Of a stretch of 64,000 nucleotides of DNA, positions 9,444 to 17,850 are shown piece by piece. Position 1 is the first letter of the stretch. Every line of letters starts with the position of its first letter. A model generated the notes under the pieces. That model was given only the letters and a program-made list of their open reading frames with translations, did no database searches and was not told the DNA's origin. Origin of the DNA: Mycolicibacterium sp. CH28 (GTDB taxonomy: Bacteria > Actinomycetota > Actinomycetes > Mycobacteriales > Mycobacteriaceae); NCBI RefSeq assembly GCF_004745805.1, contig NZ_SRLQ01000004.1, forward strand, positions 807,889 to 871,888. Direction: 5' to 3'. The position numbers and the translations under genes were made by a program.

Positions 9444-10964
9444 CTAGCCGCTCGCCAGCGAGAACCCCTCCCACGCCATCCGGCGATGCGGATGCGGATC
9501 GTGTTCGATGCGGGTCTGCCGGTCGAACACCAGCACCGGGCGTTCGGGGTCGGTGTAGGCGGGCCAGTCCTCCCCCGGCACGCCCGTGCGGCTGAAACTG
9601 CGCCAGCGAGTTTGCACCTCACGGCTGACCCTCAACGCCGACCGCCGGTCGATCCCGGCCGTCAGCGCCGTGCCGAAACGCGTTCGGTAGATGTCGAACA
9701 CCGCAAGCAGTTCCATCGCGTGCGTGGCCCCCAGCCCTGACCAGTGCAGCGTGCGGGGAGCGTAGTCGTAGCGGTAGACGTAGGTAGGCGTGTGGGCGCC
9801 GTGCGCCTCCGCTATCTGCCAGGCCGCGGTACCGAAGGCGAAATCGCCGCCAAGCTGAACGCAGGCCTCCGGATGCGGGTATCTCGGGTAGGCCGCGGTG
9901 ATCCGTTCACGCGTCTCGGGCTCGGCAAGAGCCAGCAGCCGCTCGATCGCATGCTCGGTCGTGGGGAGCAGCTTCATGAACCGGGTAAACAGCTTGCCCT
10001 CGTCGGCGTTGGTGCCGACGATCATCGGAACGCGGTGCGCCTGGCCGGTGCGCATCGCCTCGATCGGGTCCAGCGGGAGAATGTCGTCGCCATGGGTAGG
10101 CCCGACCGCGAACGCGCCGTCCATTTCGTGCAGGCTGCGTTCAAGCAGTACGTCGAGCGTCTTGACCAGGTCGTAGGGGCGGGCCCGCATCAGGCCGGCG
10201 GCCGCGTCCGGCCCGTCGACGCCCAGCGCCGCGGCGAACTTGTGGGCAATCGCCGCCGCGGTGTCACCTGTGCTGACCAACCCCGACGCCGGGCTCTCCG
10301 AAATCGCCTGAGCGAATAGGCCTTTGGCCTCCGGCACGGCGAGCAGGGTGGCCACGGCATGTGCGCCGGCGCTTTCACCGAAGATCGTCACGTTGGCCGG
10401 GTCGCCACCGAAGGCGGCGATGTTGTCGCGCACCCAGCGCAGCGACAGGACGAGGTCGCGCAGGAACAGGTTGCTGTCGATCGGGGTGTCCGGCGTGGAC
10501 AGCGAGGACAGATCCACGCATCCGAGCGCACCGAGGCGGTAGTTCACCGAGACGTATACACAGCCGCGGCGGGCCAGGGCGGCACCGTCGTAGAGCGGGG
10601 TGGCCGAGCTTCCCATGATGTAGCCGCCGCCGTGGATGAAGAACATCACCGGCAGTGGGCCCTGATCGGGCGCGGAGCCCGACCACTGCGGGGTGACGAC
10701 GTTGAGCGTCAAGCAGTCCTCACCCATGGGCTGGTACTTGCCCACCCCCAGCATTGTGTAGCGGCGCTGCTGGGGCGCACAGTTGGCGAAGCCGTGGCAG
10801 TACCGCACCCCGCGCCACGGCTGGGCCGGCCGCGGCGCGCGGAAACGCAGAGCGCCGACCGGCGGCCGGGCATAGGGAATCGAACGCCACCTATTCACCC
10901 CATCGCGGCTGAATCCCTCGACGACGCCGCTGGTGGTGGTGGCGCGGACGGTGTGTTCGTGCAT
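9444..10964 (-). CDS. lipT: Type B carboxylesterase, LipT-like
   Basis: A 506-residue alpha/beta hydrolase of the carboxylesterase type B family. The oxyanion-hole motif HGGGY is at 111-115, and the nucleophile elbow GESAG at 196-200 puts Ser198 as catalytic. The acidic residue is probably in GTNADEGKLF and the histidine in GATHAMEL. EDCLTLNV, another family signature, is at 82-89. No signal peptide is seen. The ATG at 10964 is chosen over a GTG one codon earlier. The neighbour on the right is an LppI-like lipoprotein, the same pairing as lipT-lppI (Rv2045c-Rv2046) in M. tuberculosis, which supports the name. Confidence 0.8.
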   Translation of the reverse strand: MHEHTVRATTTSGVVEGFSRDGVNRWRSIPYARPPVGALRFRAPRPAQPWRGVRYCHGFANCAPQQRRYTMLGVGKYQPMGEDCLTLNVVTPQWSGSAPDQGPLPVMFFIHGGGYIMGSSATPLYDGAALARRGCVYVSVNYRLGALGCVDLSSLSTPDTPIDSNLFLRDLVLSLRWVRDNIAAFGGDPANVTIFGESAGAHAVATLLAVPEAKGLFAQAISESPASGLVSTGDTAAAIAHKFAAALGVDGPDAAAGLMRARPYDLVKTLDVLLERSLHEMDGAFAVGPTHGDDILPLDPIEAMRTGQAHRVPMIVGTNADEGKLFTRFMKLLPTTEHAIERLLALAEPETRERITAAYPRYPHPEACVQLGGDFAFGTAAWQIAEAHGAHTPTYVYRYDYAPRTLHWSGLGATHAMELLAVFDIYRTRFGTALTAGIDRRSALRVSREVQTRWRSFSRTGVPGEDWPAYTDPERPVLVFDRQTRIEHDPHPHRRMAWEGFSLASG

Positions 10965-11040
10965 CACTTGACGGTAGCGAACAACTCGGGGCTCGACGTG
11001 CCTGACGACCCGTTGGGTCGAAGCCCGCTAGCCTGTCGGG

Positions 11041-11718
11041 ATGCGGATCGCCGGGTTACTCGCCGCGTCATTGCTGGTCGCGGGATGTTCGAGTGCGACC
11101 GACGGTCAGGCACGCCAGACACAACTGACACCGATTAGCCCGTCGCCGACAGCGACGTCGCCGTCGACCACCACCAGCGCCTCCTCGATCCCCGCACCCG
11201 CTGCCGGTGTACCGATAGACCAGGTGATCACCTGGATCGAGGCCGGACCGCCCATCGACGCGGCCCAGTACCACATCGCTCTTCGCGGCGGCGTCACCAC
11301 CGAACTGGGCGAGGACGTCGCCTTCACGACGCCGGCCGGCACGACGTGCATGACCGACGCCAAGCACGGCTCGCCCGGCTTGGCCTGCTTGGTGGACCTA
11401 ACCGACCCGCCCCCGCAGCCGCCGGATACCTACGGCCAGTGGAAGGGCGGCTGGGTCGATTTCGACGGCGCCGATGTCCAGGTCGGCTCGGCGCACGGCG
11501 ATCCAGGTAGGTTCGCCGCCGGACAGGGGCGCGAACTTCCCGCAGACAGTTCACTGTCGTTCGCCGACTACCGCTGCCGCACCGACTCCAGCGCGCTGTT
11601 CTGTGTGAACTATGCGCACCGGTCCGCGATCCGGCTCAGCGCCAACGGTGCAGACGCCTACGCCTGCGCCCGCCAGGTGACCCCGCCGCCCGGGATAGGC
11701 GTCCTGTACGTGTGTTAG
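11041..11718 (+). CDS. lppI: LppI-like lipoprotein
   Basis: A 225-residue precursor. Residues 1-16 form a lipoprotein signal with lipobox LVAGC; Cys16 is the lipid site. A Thr/Ser/Pro-rich linker (PSPTATSPSTTTSASS) follows, then a domain with six cysteines (CMTD, LACLVD, YRCRTD, LFCVN, YACAR, LYVC), likely disulfide-bonded outside the membrane. It is divergent from the lipT-like esterase, as in M. tuberculosis. Its TAG stop shares four bases (TTAG, 11715-11718) with the convergent CDF transporter stop. Function is unknown. Confidence 0.75.
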   Translation: MRIAGLLAASLLVAGCSSATDGQARQTQLTPISPSPTATSPSTTTSASSIPAPAAGVPIDQVITWIEAGPPIDAAQYHIALRGGVTTELGEDVAFTTPAGTTCMTDAKHGSPGLACLVDLTDPPPQPPDTYGQWKGGWVDFDGADVQVGSAHGDPGRFAAGQGRELPADSSLSFADYRCRTDSSALFCVNYAHRSAIRLSANGADAYACARQVTPPPGIGVLYVC

Positions 11719-12653
11719 TGCTGGTGCGCCGGATAGGCGTGCACGACGGCGGTATCCAGCTTCGGAATGGCATGGGTCAACGCATGCTCGGCGTCATGGG
11801 CCAGCTCGTGCGCCTGGCGAAGACTCAGCTGTGGGTCCACGTCGAGCTCGACGTCGGCGCCCAGGCGTAAACCGATCCAGCGCATCCGAACACGTTGCAC
11901 ACCAAGAACTCCAGGTCGCTCTTCCAAGGTGTGGTAGGCGGTGTCGACGAGGGCTGGGTCTACGGCGTCGAGGAGCCGCGCGAAGACATCGCGGGCCGCA
12001 ACGACCATCACGACAAGGATTGCTGCCGCGATCAGCAACCCGATGACCGGATCGGCGGCCGGGAACCCGAGCGTCACCCCGACCGCGCCGAGGACGACTG
12101 CCAGCGATGTCAAACCGTCTGCGCGAGCATGCATTCCGTCGGCGCGCAGCGCTGCGGACCCGATCCGGTTGCCGACCCGGATCCGGTACAGGGCGACCAG
12201 CTCGTTGCCGAGGAATCCGACAATTCCCGCCGCCGCCACCCAACCCAGGTGTGACACCGGGGCCGGATGGATCAGGCGGTTGACCGCCTCGACCGCCGCG
12301 ACGACGGCCGATATCGCGATGACGGCAACGACGAACAGTCCAGCAAGATCCTCGGCGCGGCCCAGACCGTAGGTGTAGCGCCGCGTGGCGGTCCTCCGGC
12401 TCAGGGAGAAAGCGATCCAGAGCGGGATGGCGGTCAGCGCGTCGGAGAAGTTGTGGATCGTATCGGCAAGCAGCGCAACAGATCCCGAAGCGATGACGAT
12501 GATGACCTGGAGTAGGGCCGTGACCCCGAGGGCGGCCAGACTGATCTTGACGGCCCGGATCCCCGCCGCGCTGTCGCGCAACGCGTCGTCGACCCGGCCC
12601 GCGTGATCGTGGGTGTGTCCATGAGTGTGCCCGTGGTCTGTGGTGTTGCCCAT
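11715..12653 (-). CDS. Cation diffusion facilitator metal exporter (Rv2025c-like)
   Basis: A 312-residue CDF transporter with six membrane spans. The cytoplasmic N-terminus is His-rich (DHGHTHGHTHDHAG). Metal-site motifs lie in span 2 (LLADTIHNFSDAL) and span 5 (ADGMHARADGLTS), and a C-terminal cytoplasmic domain ends in AYPAHQH. CDF proteins expel divalent metals by proton antiport. The ATG overlaps the stop of the upstream KmtR-type sensor (TGATG at 12651-12655). In M. tuberculosis, KmtR represses the CDF gene Rv2025c in response to Ni and Co, so this is most likely a nickel/cobalt exporter under the adjoining repressor. Confidence 0.9.
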   Translation of the reverse strand: MGNTTDHGHTHGHTHDHAGRVDDALRDSAAGIRAVKISLAALGVTALLQVIIVIASGSVALLADTIHNFSDALTAIPLWIAFSLSRRTATRRYTYGLGRAEDLAGLFVVAVIAISAVVAAVEAVNRLIHPAPVSHLGWVAAAGIVGFLGNELVALYRIRVGNRIGSAALRADGMHARADGLTSLAVVLGAVGVTLGFPAADPVIGLLIAAAILVVMVVAARDVFARLLDAVDPALVDTAYHTLEERPGVLGVQRVRMRWIGLRLGADVELDVDPQLSLRQAHELAHDAEHALTHAIPKLDTAVVHAYPAHQH

Positions 12654-13021
12654 CAGGCACTCCCCCGGTTGGGCAGCTCGCGGACACCTCGATGATGAGC
12701 GGGTATCCCGCCGGCGGCGTGTTCGGCGTTGAACACCGCGTCGGCGACCAGTTGGCGCACGTGGTCGTTTTCCAGGCGGTAGAACACCTGGGTCCCTTCG
12801 CGCCGGGTGCGGACCAGCCGGGCCATCCGGAGCTTGGCCAGGTGCTGGGACACCGACGGCGAAGGCTTGCCGACTCGCTCGGCAAGGTCGTTGACACTGA
12901 GCTCGCCGTCGATGAGCAGCCACAGCAGCTGGACGCGCGTGGCGTCGGCAAGCATGCGAAAGACCTCGACGACCAGATCGGCTTGATCGTCAGCGAGCAG
13001 ATCATGCTTATCTGCATTCAT
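12653..13021 (-). CDS. kmtR: ArsR/SmtB-family nickel/cobalt sensor, KmtR-like
   Basis: A 122-residue winged-helix repressor with recognition helix KPSPSVSQHLAKLRMARLV (52-70) and wing RTRREGTQVFYRL. The metal ligands described for M. tuberculosis KmtR are His88, Glu101, His102, His110 and His111. Here His87, Glu100, His101, His109 and His110 occur at exactly the same spacing, shifted by one, which is strong support for the assignment. It starts at the ATG at 13021, inside a palindrome that is the likely operator, and forms an operon with the CDF exporter. Metal binding should release the repressor and derepress both genes. Confidence 0.88.
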   Translation of the reverse strand: MNADKHDLLADDQADLVVEVFRMLADATRVQLLWLLIDGELSVNDLAERVGKPSPSVSQHLAKLRMARLVRTRREGTQVFYRLENDHVRQLVADAVFNAEHAAGGIPAHHRGVRELPNRGSA

Positions 13022-13030
13022 ACGCAGATA
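13009..13030. promoter_or_regulatory. Candidate KmtR operator overlapping the kmtR start codon
   Basis: Perfect inverted repeat TATCTGC (13009-13015), eight-base spacer, GCAGATA (13024-13030). The start codon (13019-13021 on the minus strand) lies in the spacer. An operator here implies a transcript with little or no leader, which is common in mycobacteria. The size suits a dimeric ArsR repressor. Binding is inferred. Confidence 0.6.
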
Positions 13031-13080
13031 GTAGCGGTCGAGCGAGGCGGAACAAAACCACCGGCCACCCAGTTTCGGCT

Positions 13081-13656
13081 GTGGTGAGCGAACACACCCT
13101 GGTGGTCTACGCGAACCCGCGCGGGCCTGCGTCCCGCGCCAACGCGGCGCTGCTGCGCGCCATGTCGGCCCGTCCCGACACTGAAATCCGCGATCTAACA
13201 ACGCTGTACCCAGACGGTGTCATCGACATCGCCGCCGAGCAGGCGGCCGTGGAACGGGCGGGTCACATCGTGCTGCAATACCCGACCTACTGGTACTCGG
13301 TGCCAGCGCCGATGAAGAGCTGGCTCGACCAGGTGCTGACACCGGGGTGGGCATACCATCCCGGACGGCCCGGAGCGCTGGCCGGAAAGACCCTGCGGAT
13401 CGCCACGACGACCGGCGGCACGACGGACGGCTACCAGCGCGGGCAACTGCACGGGTTCGAGTACGCGGCGCTGCTGGCACCCCTGCAGGCAACTGCGCGG
13501 CGGCTCGGCATGGAGTTCGCCGAACCGTTTGTGCTCCACGGTGTTCGGGATCTCTCCGATGCGGAGTTGGTCGAAGCGGCCGCGCGGTACGCCGGGCTCG
13601 ATCGTGATCCAGGCGCAGACTGCGTCAGGAGGCGACGCGCTCCGGCACTGCGGTGA
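13081..13656 (+). CDS. Flavodoxin-fold NAD(P)H oxidoreductase (KefF/YwrO-like)
   Basis: A 191-residue protein of the NAD(P)H quinone-reductase family with an FMN-binding flavodoxin-like fold. It opens with the phosphate-binding loop VVYANPRGPASRANAALL; the flavin loop is IVLQYPTYWYSVPAPMKSWLDQV and a second loop is RIATTTGGTTDGYQRGQ. Such enzymes reduce quinones or electrophiles by two electrons. The start is GTG at 13081 or the adjacent GTG at 13084. The 3' end overlaps the convergent rhomboid-like gene by 32 bases. The last 15 residues (Arg-rich) look unconserved. Confidence 0.85.
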   Translation: MVSEHTLVVYANPRGPASRANAALLRAMSARPDTEIRDLTTLYPDGVIDIAAEQAAVERAGHIVLQYPTYWYSVPAPMKSWLDQVLTPGWAYHPGRPGALAGKTLRIATTTGGTTDGYQRGQLHGFEYAALLAPLQATARRLGMEFAEPFVLHGVRDLSDAELVEAAARYAGLDRDPGADCVRRRRAPALR

Positions 13657-14428
13657 TCGGTCGAGCCAGACGGCGGCGGTGGTGCAGCGCCACGGCCCGG
13701 TCGGCGAGTACCGCGACGACCGCGCCGGAGCCAGCCGTCGCAGCGATCACCAGCGGCGTGTTGGCCATGATCATGTAGCCGAACGCCACCGCCACCGCCA
13801 ACAGGCCATAACGTGCGGTCGTCCAGTGCGCCGGGTGGCCGAATCGGGTACCGACCGCCATCCCCAAAACCAGTGCGGTGGCATGTCCGACGTTGGTGAA
13901 GTCGCCGACGGTGGCAACCGCCGAAGCGACCGCCACGCCCAGCCACCAGCCGGTCCACGCAGGCCGCCAAGGCTGCGGTATCGCCGCGGTCAGCGCGCCC
14001 AGGACGCCCACGGCGCCGTAACTCATGCCGACATCGGTGACATTGACGATCGACCACGATGTCAACCCGGCAGCCAGCGCCGCGGCCAGCCCGGCAGCGA
14101 CCAACAACGTCGCCCCGACGTGGCCGACGACAAACGCCACCGCCATGCGGCGGCTGCGCCACAGCAGTTCGGCCAGGCCAAGAATCGCGAAGAGGCCCGG
14201 CAGCCAGACGTAGACGGGACCGGTCTCGATGACGAAGGCACTGCCGATCAGAGTGCCGAGGCGGCCCTCACCCAGGTTGTGCAGATTGGTACTCGCGTGC
14301 CGGATGACCTGGTCGCGGATGTGCGGGCCCAGCACCACCAGCACAGACGCCACCGCCAGCAATGCGGCCGTGTAGCCCAGCGTGACCCGAACGCGGACCA
14401 GCCGCGCGAAAAATGACGACACCATCAC
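13625..14428 (-). CDS. Rhomboid-like integral membrane protein
   Basis: A 267-residue protein with about six to seven hydrophobic spans. Two features recall rhomboid intramembrane serine proteases: DVGMSYGAVG (Ser136 in a GxS context, in the position of the GASG nucleophile) and NVGHATALVLGMAVG (His182 followed by glycines, like the catalytic-His helix). VVGHVGATLL (His103) could match the second conserved helix. The nucleophile motif is GMSY rather than GxSG, so activity is uncertain. It overlaps the end of the oxidoreductase gene and follows the cyclase gene closely. Substrates are unknown. Confidence 0.65.
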   Translation of the reverse strand: MMVSSFFARLVRVRVTLGYTAALLAVASVLVVLGPHIRDQVIRHASTNLHNLGEGRLGTLIGSAFVIETGPVYVWLPGLFAILGLAELLWRSRRMAVAFVVGHVGATLLVAAGLAAALAAGLTSWSIVNVTDVGMSYGAVGVLGALTAAIPQPWRPAWTGWWLGVAVASAVATVGDFTNVGHATALVLGMAVGTRFGHPAHWTTARYGLLAVAVAFGYMIMANTPLVIAATAGSGAVVAVLADRAVALHHRRRLARPITAVPERVAS

Positions 14429-14434
14429 CTTCCA

Positions 14435-15325
14435 CTATGCCTGGACATCGAGGTCTTCACCCTCGTCCTCGGCTGGCAGATCCCTGCGGGTTCGCAGCCG
14501 GTACATCACCAGATCCGTCGGCACCCCGCTGGCTCGGGGCGCGAAGACCTGGCGCCGAACCCGCTTGACCGTCACCCCCAGCGCTTCGAGATCCTCGGGT
14601 TCGATCAACTCCAACGTCTTCTCCGACACGATCAGCCCACCGCGGGGCGCGCGCTCCATCACGCGGGCGGCAATGTTGACGTCCACCCCCAGCCAGTCCG
14701 ACCCGATCCGCTGCGGGCGTCCGGTGTGGATACCGGCGCGCATCCGCGGCGTGTAGCCGCCGACCTCGACGTTTCGCGCCGCATCGCGGGCGGCCATGGT
14801 GGCCCGCACCGCGGTGGCAGGGTCGCCGAAGACGGCCATCATGCCGTCACCCATCCGTTTGACGATGTGACCACCGGCGTCGAGCAGCGGCGGTTCGACG
14901 ACTTGGGCCACGCGGCGCAACAGCCGCAACGTGGCATCGTCGCCGGCGTGCAGAGACCAGTCCGAGAATCCGACGAGGTCGGTGAAGACCAGCGTCACCT
15001 CCGGGTTGGCGGGCTGCCCGGACACCCGCTCGGTGAGCGCCTGCCACAGCTGCAATGTGGCCAGGCTCACTTCGCGGGTGGCTGCTTCCCGGTCGCGTAG
15101 CAGCCGGTCGGCGGCGCGTGCGGCGGCACGTGCACCGCCATCGCCGGCAGCCGACAACGGGTCACCGAAGTCGGGGTCGCCCGGCAGAATCCGGCGGGCA
15201 CGACGGACCAGGGCGATGACGCCCGGGTTGTGGTTGGTGTTGTGCCACCACGCGGCGGGGCCACGGGTCAGATGGTTGACGTCAACGGGGGGAACGGGTT
15301 GATCGCCGATCGGCTCGACGTCCAC
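14435..15325 (-). CDS. Class III adenylate cyclase
   Basis: A 296-residue cyclase making cAMP from ATP. The C-terminal catalytic domain (about 108-270) has the full set of residues: metal-binding Asp116 (VFTDLVGFS) and Asp160 (KRMGDGMMAVFG), the adenine-selecting pair Lys156 and Asp215, and transition-state Asn217 and Arg221 (DVNIAAR). The domain can therefore work as an ATP-specific homodimer. The N-terminal 100 residues (WWHNTNHNPGVIALVRRARRILPGDPDFGDPLS) resemble the regulatory part of mycobacterial single-domain cyclases of the Rv1647 kind. No membrane span is seen. The stop lies six bases from the start of the rhomboid-like gene, so the two are probably co-transcribed. Confidence 0.9.
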   Translation of the reverse strand: MDVEPIGDQPVPPVDVNHLTRGPAAWWHNTNHNPGVIALVRRARRILPGDPDFGDPLSAAGDGGARAAARAADRLLRDREAATREVSLATLQLWQALTERVSGQPANPEVTLVFTDLVGFSDWSLHAGDDATLRLLRRVAQVVEPPLLDAGGHIVKRMGDGMMAVFGDPATAVRATMAARDAARNVEVGGYTPRMRAGIHTGRPQRIGSDWLGVDVNIAARVMERAPRGGLIVSEKTLELIEPEDLEALGVTVKRVRRQVFAPRASGVPTDLVMYRLRTRRDLPAEDEGEDLDVQA

Positions 15326-15426
15326 AAGATCCAGCCTAGGGAACCGCTTTCAGGCGAGCCAACCTGTGTGACGCGGGCAACGTATCGCTATGCCAAACGG
15401 GTGGTCACAGCTTCGTCGCCAGCATA

Positions 15427-15442
15427 GACAACACTCGTTGTC
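15427..15442. promoter_or_regulatory. Perfect palindrome upstream of the DUF2236 gene
   Basis: Arms GACAAC (15427-15432) and GTTGTC (15437-15442) with a four-base spacer, 64 bases before the start of the DUF2236 gene and within the 181-base region divergent from the cyclase gene. The layout is typical of a TetR-type operator. No regulator gene adjoins it, so the protein would act from elsewhere. The spacing differs from the KstR steroid motif. Confidence 0.5.
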
Positions 15443-15506
15443 AGCTCTATCGTGGTGCCACATCACTGGCCCGATCGTGCGCCGCCCGCGCAGAACCGAG
15501 GTAACG

Positions 15507-16535
15507 ATGAGGTCAACGACGACCGGGCGCACCACCGCGCCGACCCCGCTCGGGCCGGACTCTTTGACGTGGAAATACTTCGGCGACCTGCGCACCGGGA
15601 TGCTCGGGGTGTGGATCGGTTCGCTGCAGAACATGTACCCGCAGCTCGGAGCCGGAGTCGAGGACCATTCGATCCTGTTGCGCGAGCCGCTGCAGCGGGT
15701 CGCCCGGTCGGTGTACCCCATCATGGGCGTGGTCTACGACGGCGAGCGCGCCCGCCAGACCGGTGAGCAGATCAAGGGCTTCCATCGCGGCATCAAGGGC
15801 GTCGACAACGCGGGACGCCGCTACCACGCGTTGGACCCCGAGACGTTCTACTGGGCCCACGCGACGTTCTTCATGCTGATCCTGAAGGTGGCCGAGTACT
15901 TCTGCGGCGGCCTCACCGAAGCCGAGAAGCGACAGCTCTTCGACGAGCACGTGCAGTGGTACCGGATGTACGGGATGAGCATGCGGCCGGTGCCCGAGAC
16001 GTGGGAGGAGTTCTGCGAGTACTGGGACCGGGTGTGCCGCGACGAGTTGGAGATCAACAAAGCGACGCTGGAGATCTTCGACATCCGGATTCCCAAGCCG
16101 AAGTTCGTCCTGATGCCGACACCGGTGTGGAACCAGTTGTTCAAACCGATGGTGGCCGGGCAACGCTGGATCGCGGCCGGCTTGTTCGACCCGGCGGTGC
16201 GGGAGAAGGCCGGGATGCGCTGGACGCCCGGTGACGAGGCATTGCTCCGGTTGTTCGGCAAGGCCGTCGAGATGGCGTTCTGGGCGGTGCCCGACGAGAT
16301 CCGGCTGCACCCGCGGGCGTTGTCGGCCTACCGGCGGGCGTCGGGGCGGATACCGGCCGACGCACCGTTGGTCGAGGCACCTGGTTTCACGGCACCCCCT
16401 AAAGACCGCCGCGGGCTGTCCATGCACTATGTCCCTCGACACAAGAGCCTCGTCGCGCGAGCTGGCTCACTGGTCCACACGACGTTCTCACTTGCCGGTC
16501 TGCGGCCCGCCCGAGGACGTTCCGCCGCCGCCTGA
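15507..16535 (+). CDS. DUF2236 (MpaB/Lcp-like) oxygenase-family protein
   Basis: A 342-residue protein starting at the ATG at 15507 with GAGGT six bases upstream. It carries the DUF2236 pattern: GDLRTGMLGVWIGSLQNMYPQLGAGV near the start, an R...TGEQIKGFHRGIKGVD segment, and YHALDPETFYWAHATFF, where the family's haem-ligating or catalytic His lies. Family members include the fungal MpaB oxygenase and latex-clearing proteins; actinobacteria have many uncharacterised copies. The stop is 12 bases before an acyl-CoA dehydrogenase gene, so the pair probably act on the same lipid or acyl substrate. Confidence 0.82.
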   Translation: MRSTTTGRTTAPTPLGPDSLTWKYFGDLRTGMLGVWIGSLQNMYPQLGAGVEDHSILLREPLQRVARSVYPIMGVVYDGERARQTGEQIKGFHRGIKGVDNAGRRYHALDPETFYWAHATFFMLILKVAEYFCGGLTEAEKRQLFDEHVQWYRMYGMSMRPVPETWEEFCEYWDRVCRDELEINKATLEIFDIRIPKPKFVLMPTPVWNQLFKPMVAGQRWIAAGLFDPAVREKAGMRWTPGDEALLRLFGKAVEMAFWAVPDEIRLHPRALSAYRRASGRIPADAPLVEAPGFTAPPKDRRGLSMHYVPRHKSLVARAGSLVHTTFSLAGLRPARGRSAAA

Positions 16536-16547
16536 ACCGGAGAATCC

Positions 16548-17786
16548 ATGATCGAATGGTCCGACGTCGACCTCGCTGTCCGCGACGCCGTCCGCGAGTT
16601 CGTCGACAAAGAGGTGCGCCCTCATCTCGACGCGCTCGAGAGCGGCGATATGGAGCCCTACCCGATCGTCCGAAAGTTGTTCTCCACCTTCGGCATCGAT
16701 GAGATGGCGCGCGAGTCGCTGACCAAACGCCTGGCCCGGATACGCGACGGCGAGGATACGAAGTCCGGCGGTGGCATGTTCGGCGGCGGCCAGGGCGGCA
16801 TGGGTTTCGTGGTGATCAGCGAACTGTGCCGGGTCAGCATGGGCCTGGTCACCGGGATGGGCGTCAGCCTCGGGTTGACGGTGCCCACCATCCAGAGCCG
16901 GGGCACGCTGGCCCAGCAGCAACGCTGGCTGCCCGGCCTGGTCACCTACGAGAAGATCGGCGCGTGGGCGATCACCGAACCGGATTCAGGCTCGGATGCT
17001 TTCGGCGGGATGAAGTCCTACGTGGTGCGAGACGGCTCAGGAAACGGGGACTACATCCTCAACGGGCAGAAGACGTTCATCACCAACGGTCCCGACGCCG
17101 ACGTTGTCGTGGTGTACGCCAAGCTGGACGAGGGCGACCCCTCGATCGACAAGCGCGACCGCAAGGTGCTCACCTTTGTCCTGGATCGCGGCATGGAGGG
17201 ATTCGTCCAGGCCAAGCCGTTCCGCAAGATGGGGATTCACAGTTCGCGCACCGGTGAGCTGTTCTTCAACAATGTGCGATTGGGGCGGGATCGGCTGCTG
17301 GGCGAGACCGAGGACAGCTCCGCAGGCGACGGCCGGGACAGTGCCCGGTCGAACTTCGCCGCCGAGCGGATCGGCGTGGCGGCCATGGCGCTCGGAGTGA
17401 TCGAGGAATGCCTGCGGTTGTGTGTCGACTACGCCCGGCAGCGCACGCTGTGGGGTAAGGAGATTGGGCAGTTCCAGTTGATCCAGCTCAAGCTGGCCAA
17501 CATGGAGGTGGCCCGGATGAATGTGCGCAACATGCTGTTCCGGGTGATCGAGTGTGGGCAGACCGGCACCCCGATCTCGCTGGCCGAGGCGTCGGCGATG
17601 AAGTACTACTGCTCCCAGGCGGCCACCGACGTCGCCATGGAGGCGGTTCAGCTGTTCGGCGGCAACGGTTACATGACCGAGTACCGCGTAGAACAGCTTG
17701 CCCGCGACGCAAAGTCGCTCATGATTTACGCCGGCAGTAACGAGGTGCAGATCACCCACGTGGCGAAGGGGTTGCTCAGCAGGTGA
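16548..17786 (+). CDS. Acyl-CoA dehydrogenase (FadE family)
   Basis: A 412-residue FAD flavoprotein that introduces a double bond into acyl-CoA. Recognised parts: AWAITEPDSGSDAFGG (flavin/substrate loop), YILNGQKTFITNG, ERIGVAAMALGVIEECL, and the C-terminal QLFGGNGYMTEYRVEQLARDAKSLMIYAGSNEVQ. At the site of the MCAD-type catalytic glutamate (IYEGT) this protein has IYAGS, as in enzymes where the base is on another helix (isovaleryl- or long-chain type). A Gly-rich insert (KSGGGMFGGGQGG) sits near residue 72. It lies in an operon with the DUF2236 gene. The exact chain-length specificity cannot be read. Confidence 0.92.
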   Translation: MIEWSDVDLAVRDAVREFVDKEVRPHLDALESGDMEPYPIVRKLFSTFGIDEMARESLTKRLARIRDGEDTKSGGGMFGGGQGGMGFVVISELCRVSMGLVTGMGVSLGLTVPTIQSRGTLAQQQRWLPGLVTYEKIGAWAITEPDSGSDAFGGMKSYVVRDGSGNGDYILNGQKTFITNGPDADVVVVYAKLDEGDPSIDKRDRKVLTFVLDRGMEGFVQAKPFRKMGIHSSRTGELFFNNVRLGRDRLLGETEDSSAGDGRDSARSNFAAERIGVAAMALGVIEECLRLCVDYARQRTLWGKEIGQFQLIQLKLANMEVARMNVRNMLFRVIECGQTGTPISLAEASAMKYYCSQAATDVAMEAVQLFGGNGYMTEYRVEQLARDAKSLMIYAGSNEVQITHVAKGLLSR

Positions 17787-17814
17787 GCTTCGGCTGCGGA
17801 GCTCTCCCCCACCA

Positions 17815-17850
17815 CTAGGGTTGTTGCCCGAAGGCGGGCACAGACCCTAG
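17815..17850. terminator. Nested hairpin between convergent genes
   Basis: Outer arms CTAGGGT (17815-17821) and ACCCTAG (17844-17850) enclose inner arms GCCCG (17826-17830) and CGGGC (17835-17839). It lies between the ends of the acyl-CoA dehydrogenase gene and the catabolic operon and includes the operon's last stop codon (17847-17849). There is no long U-tract, so it is a probable bidirectional, mycobacterial-style terminator. Confidence 0.55.
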
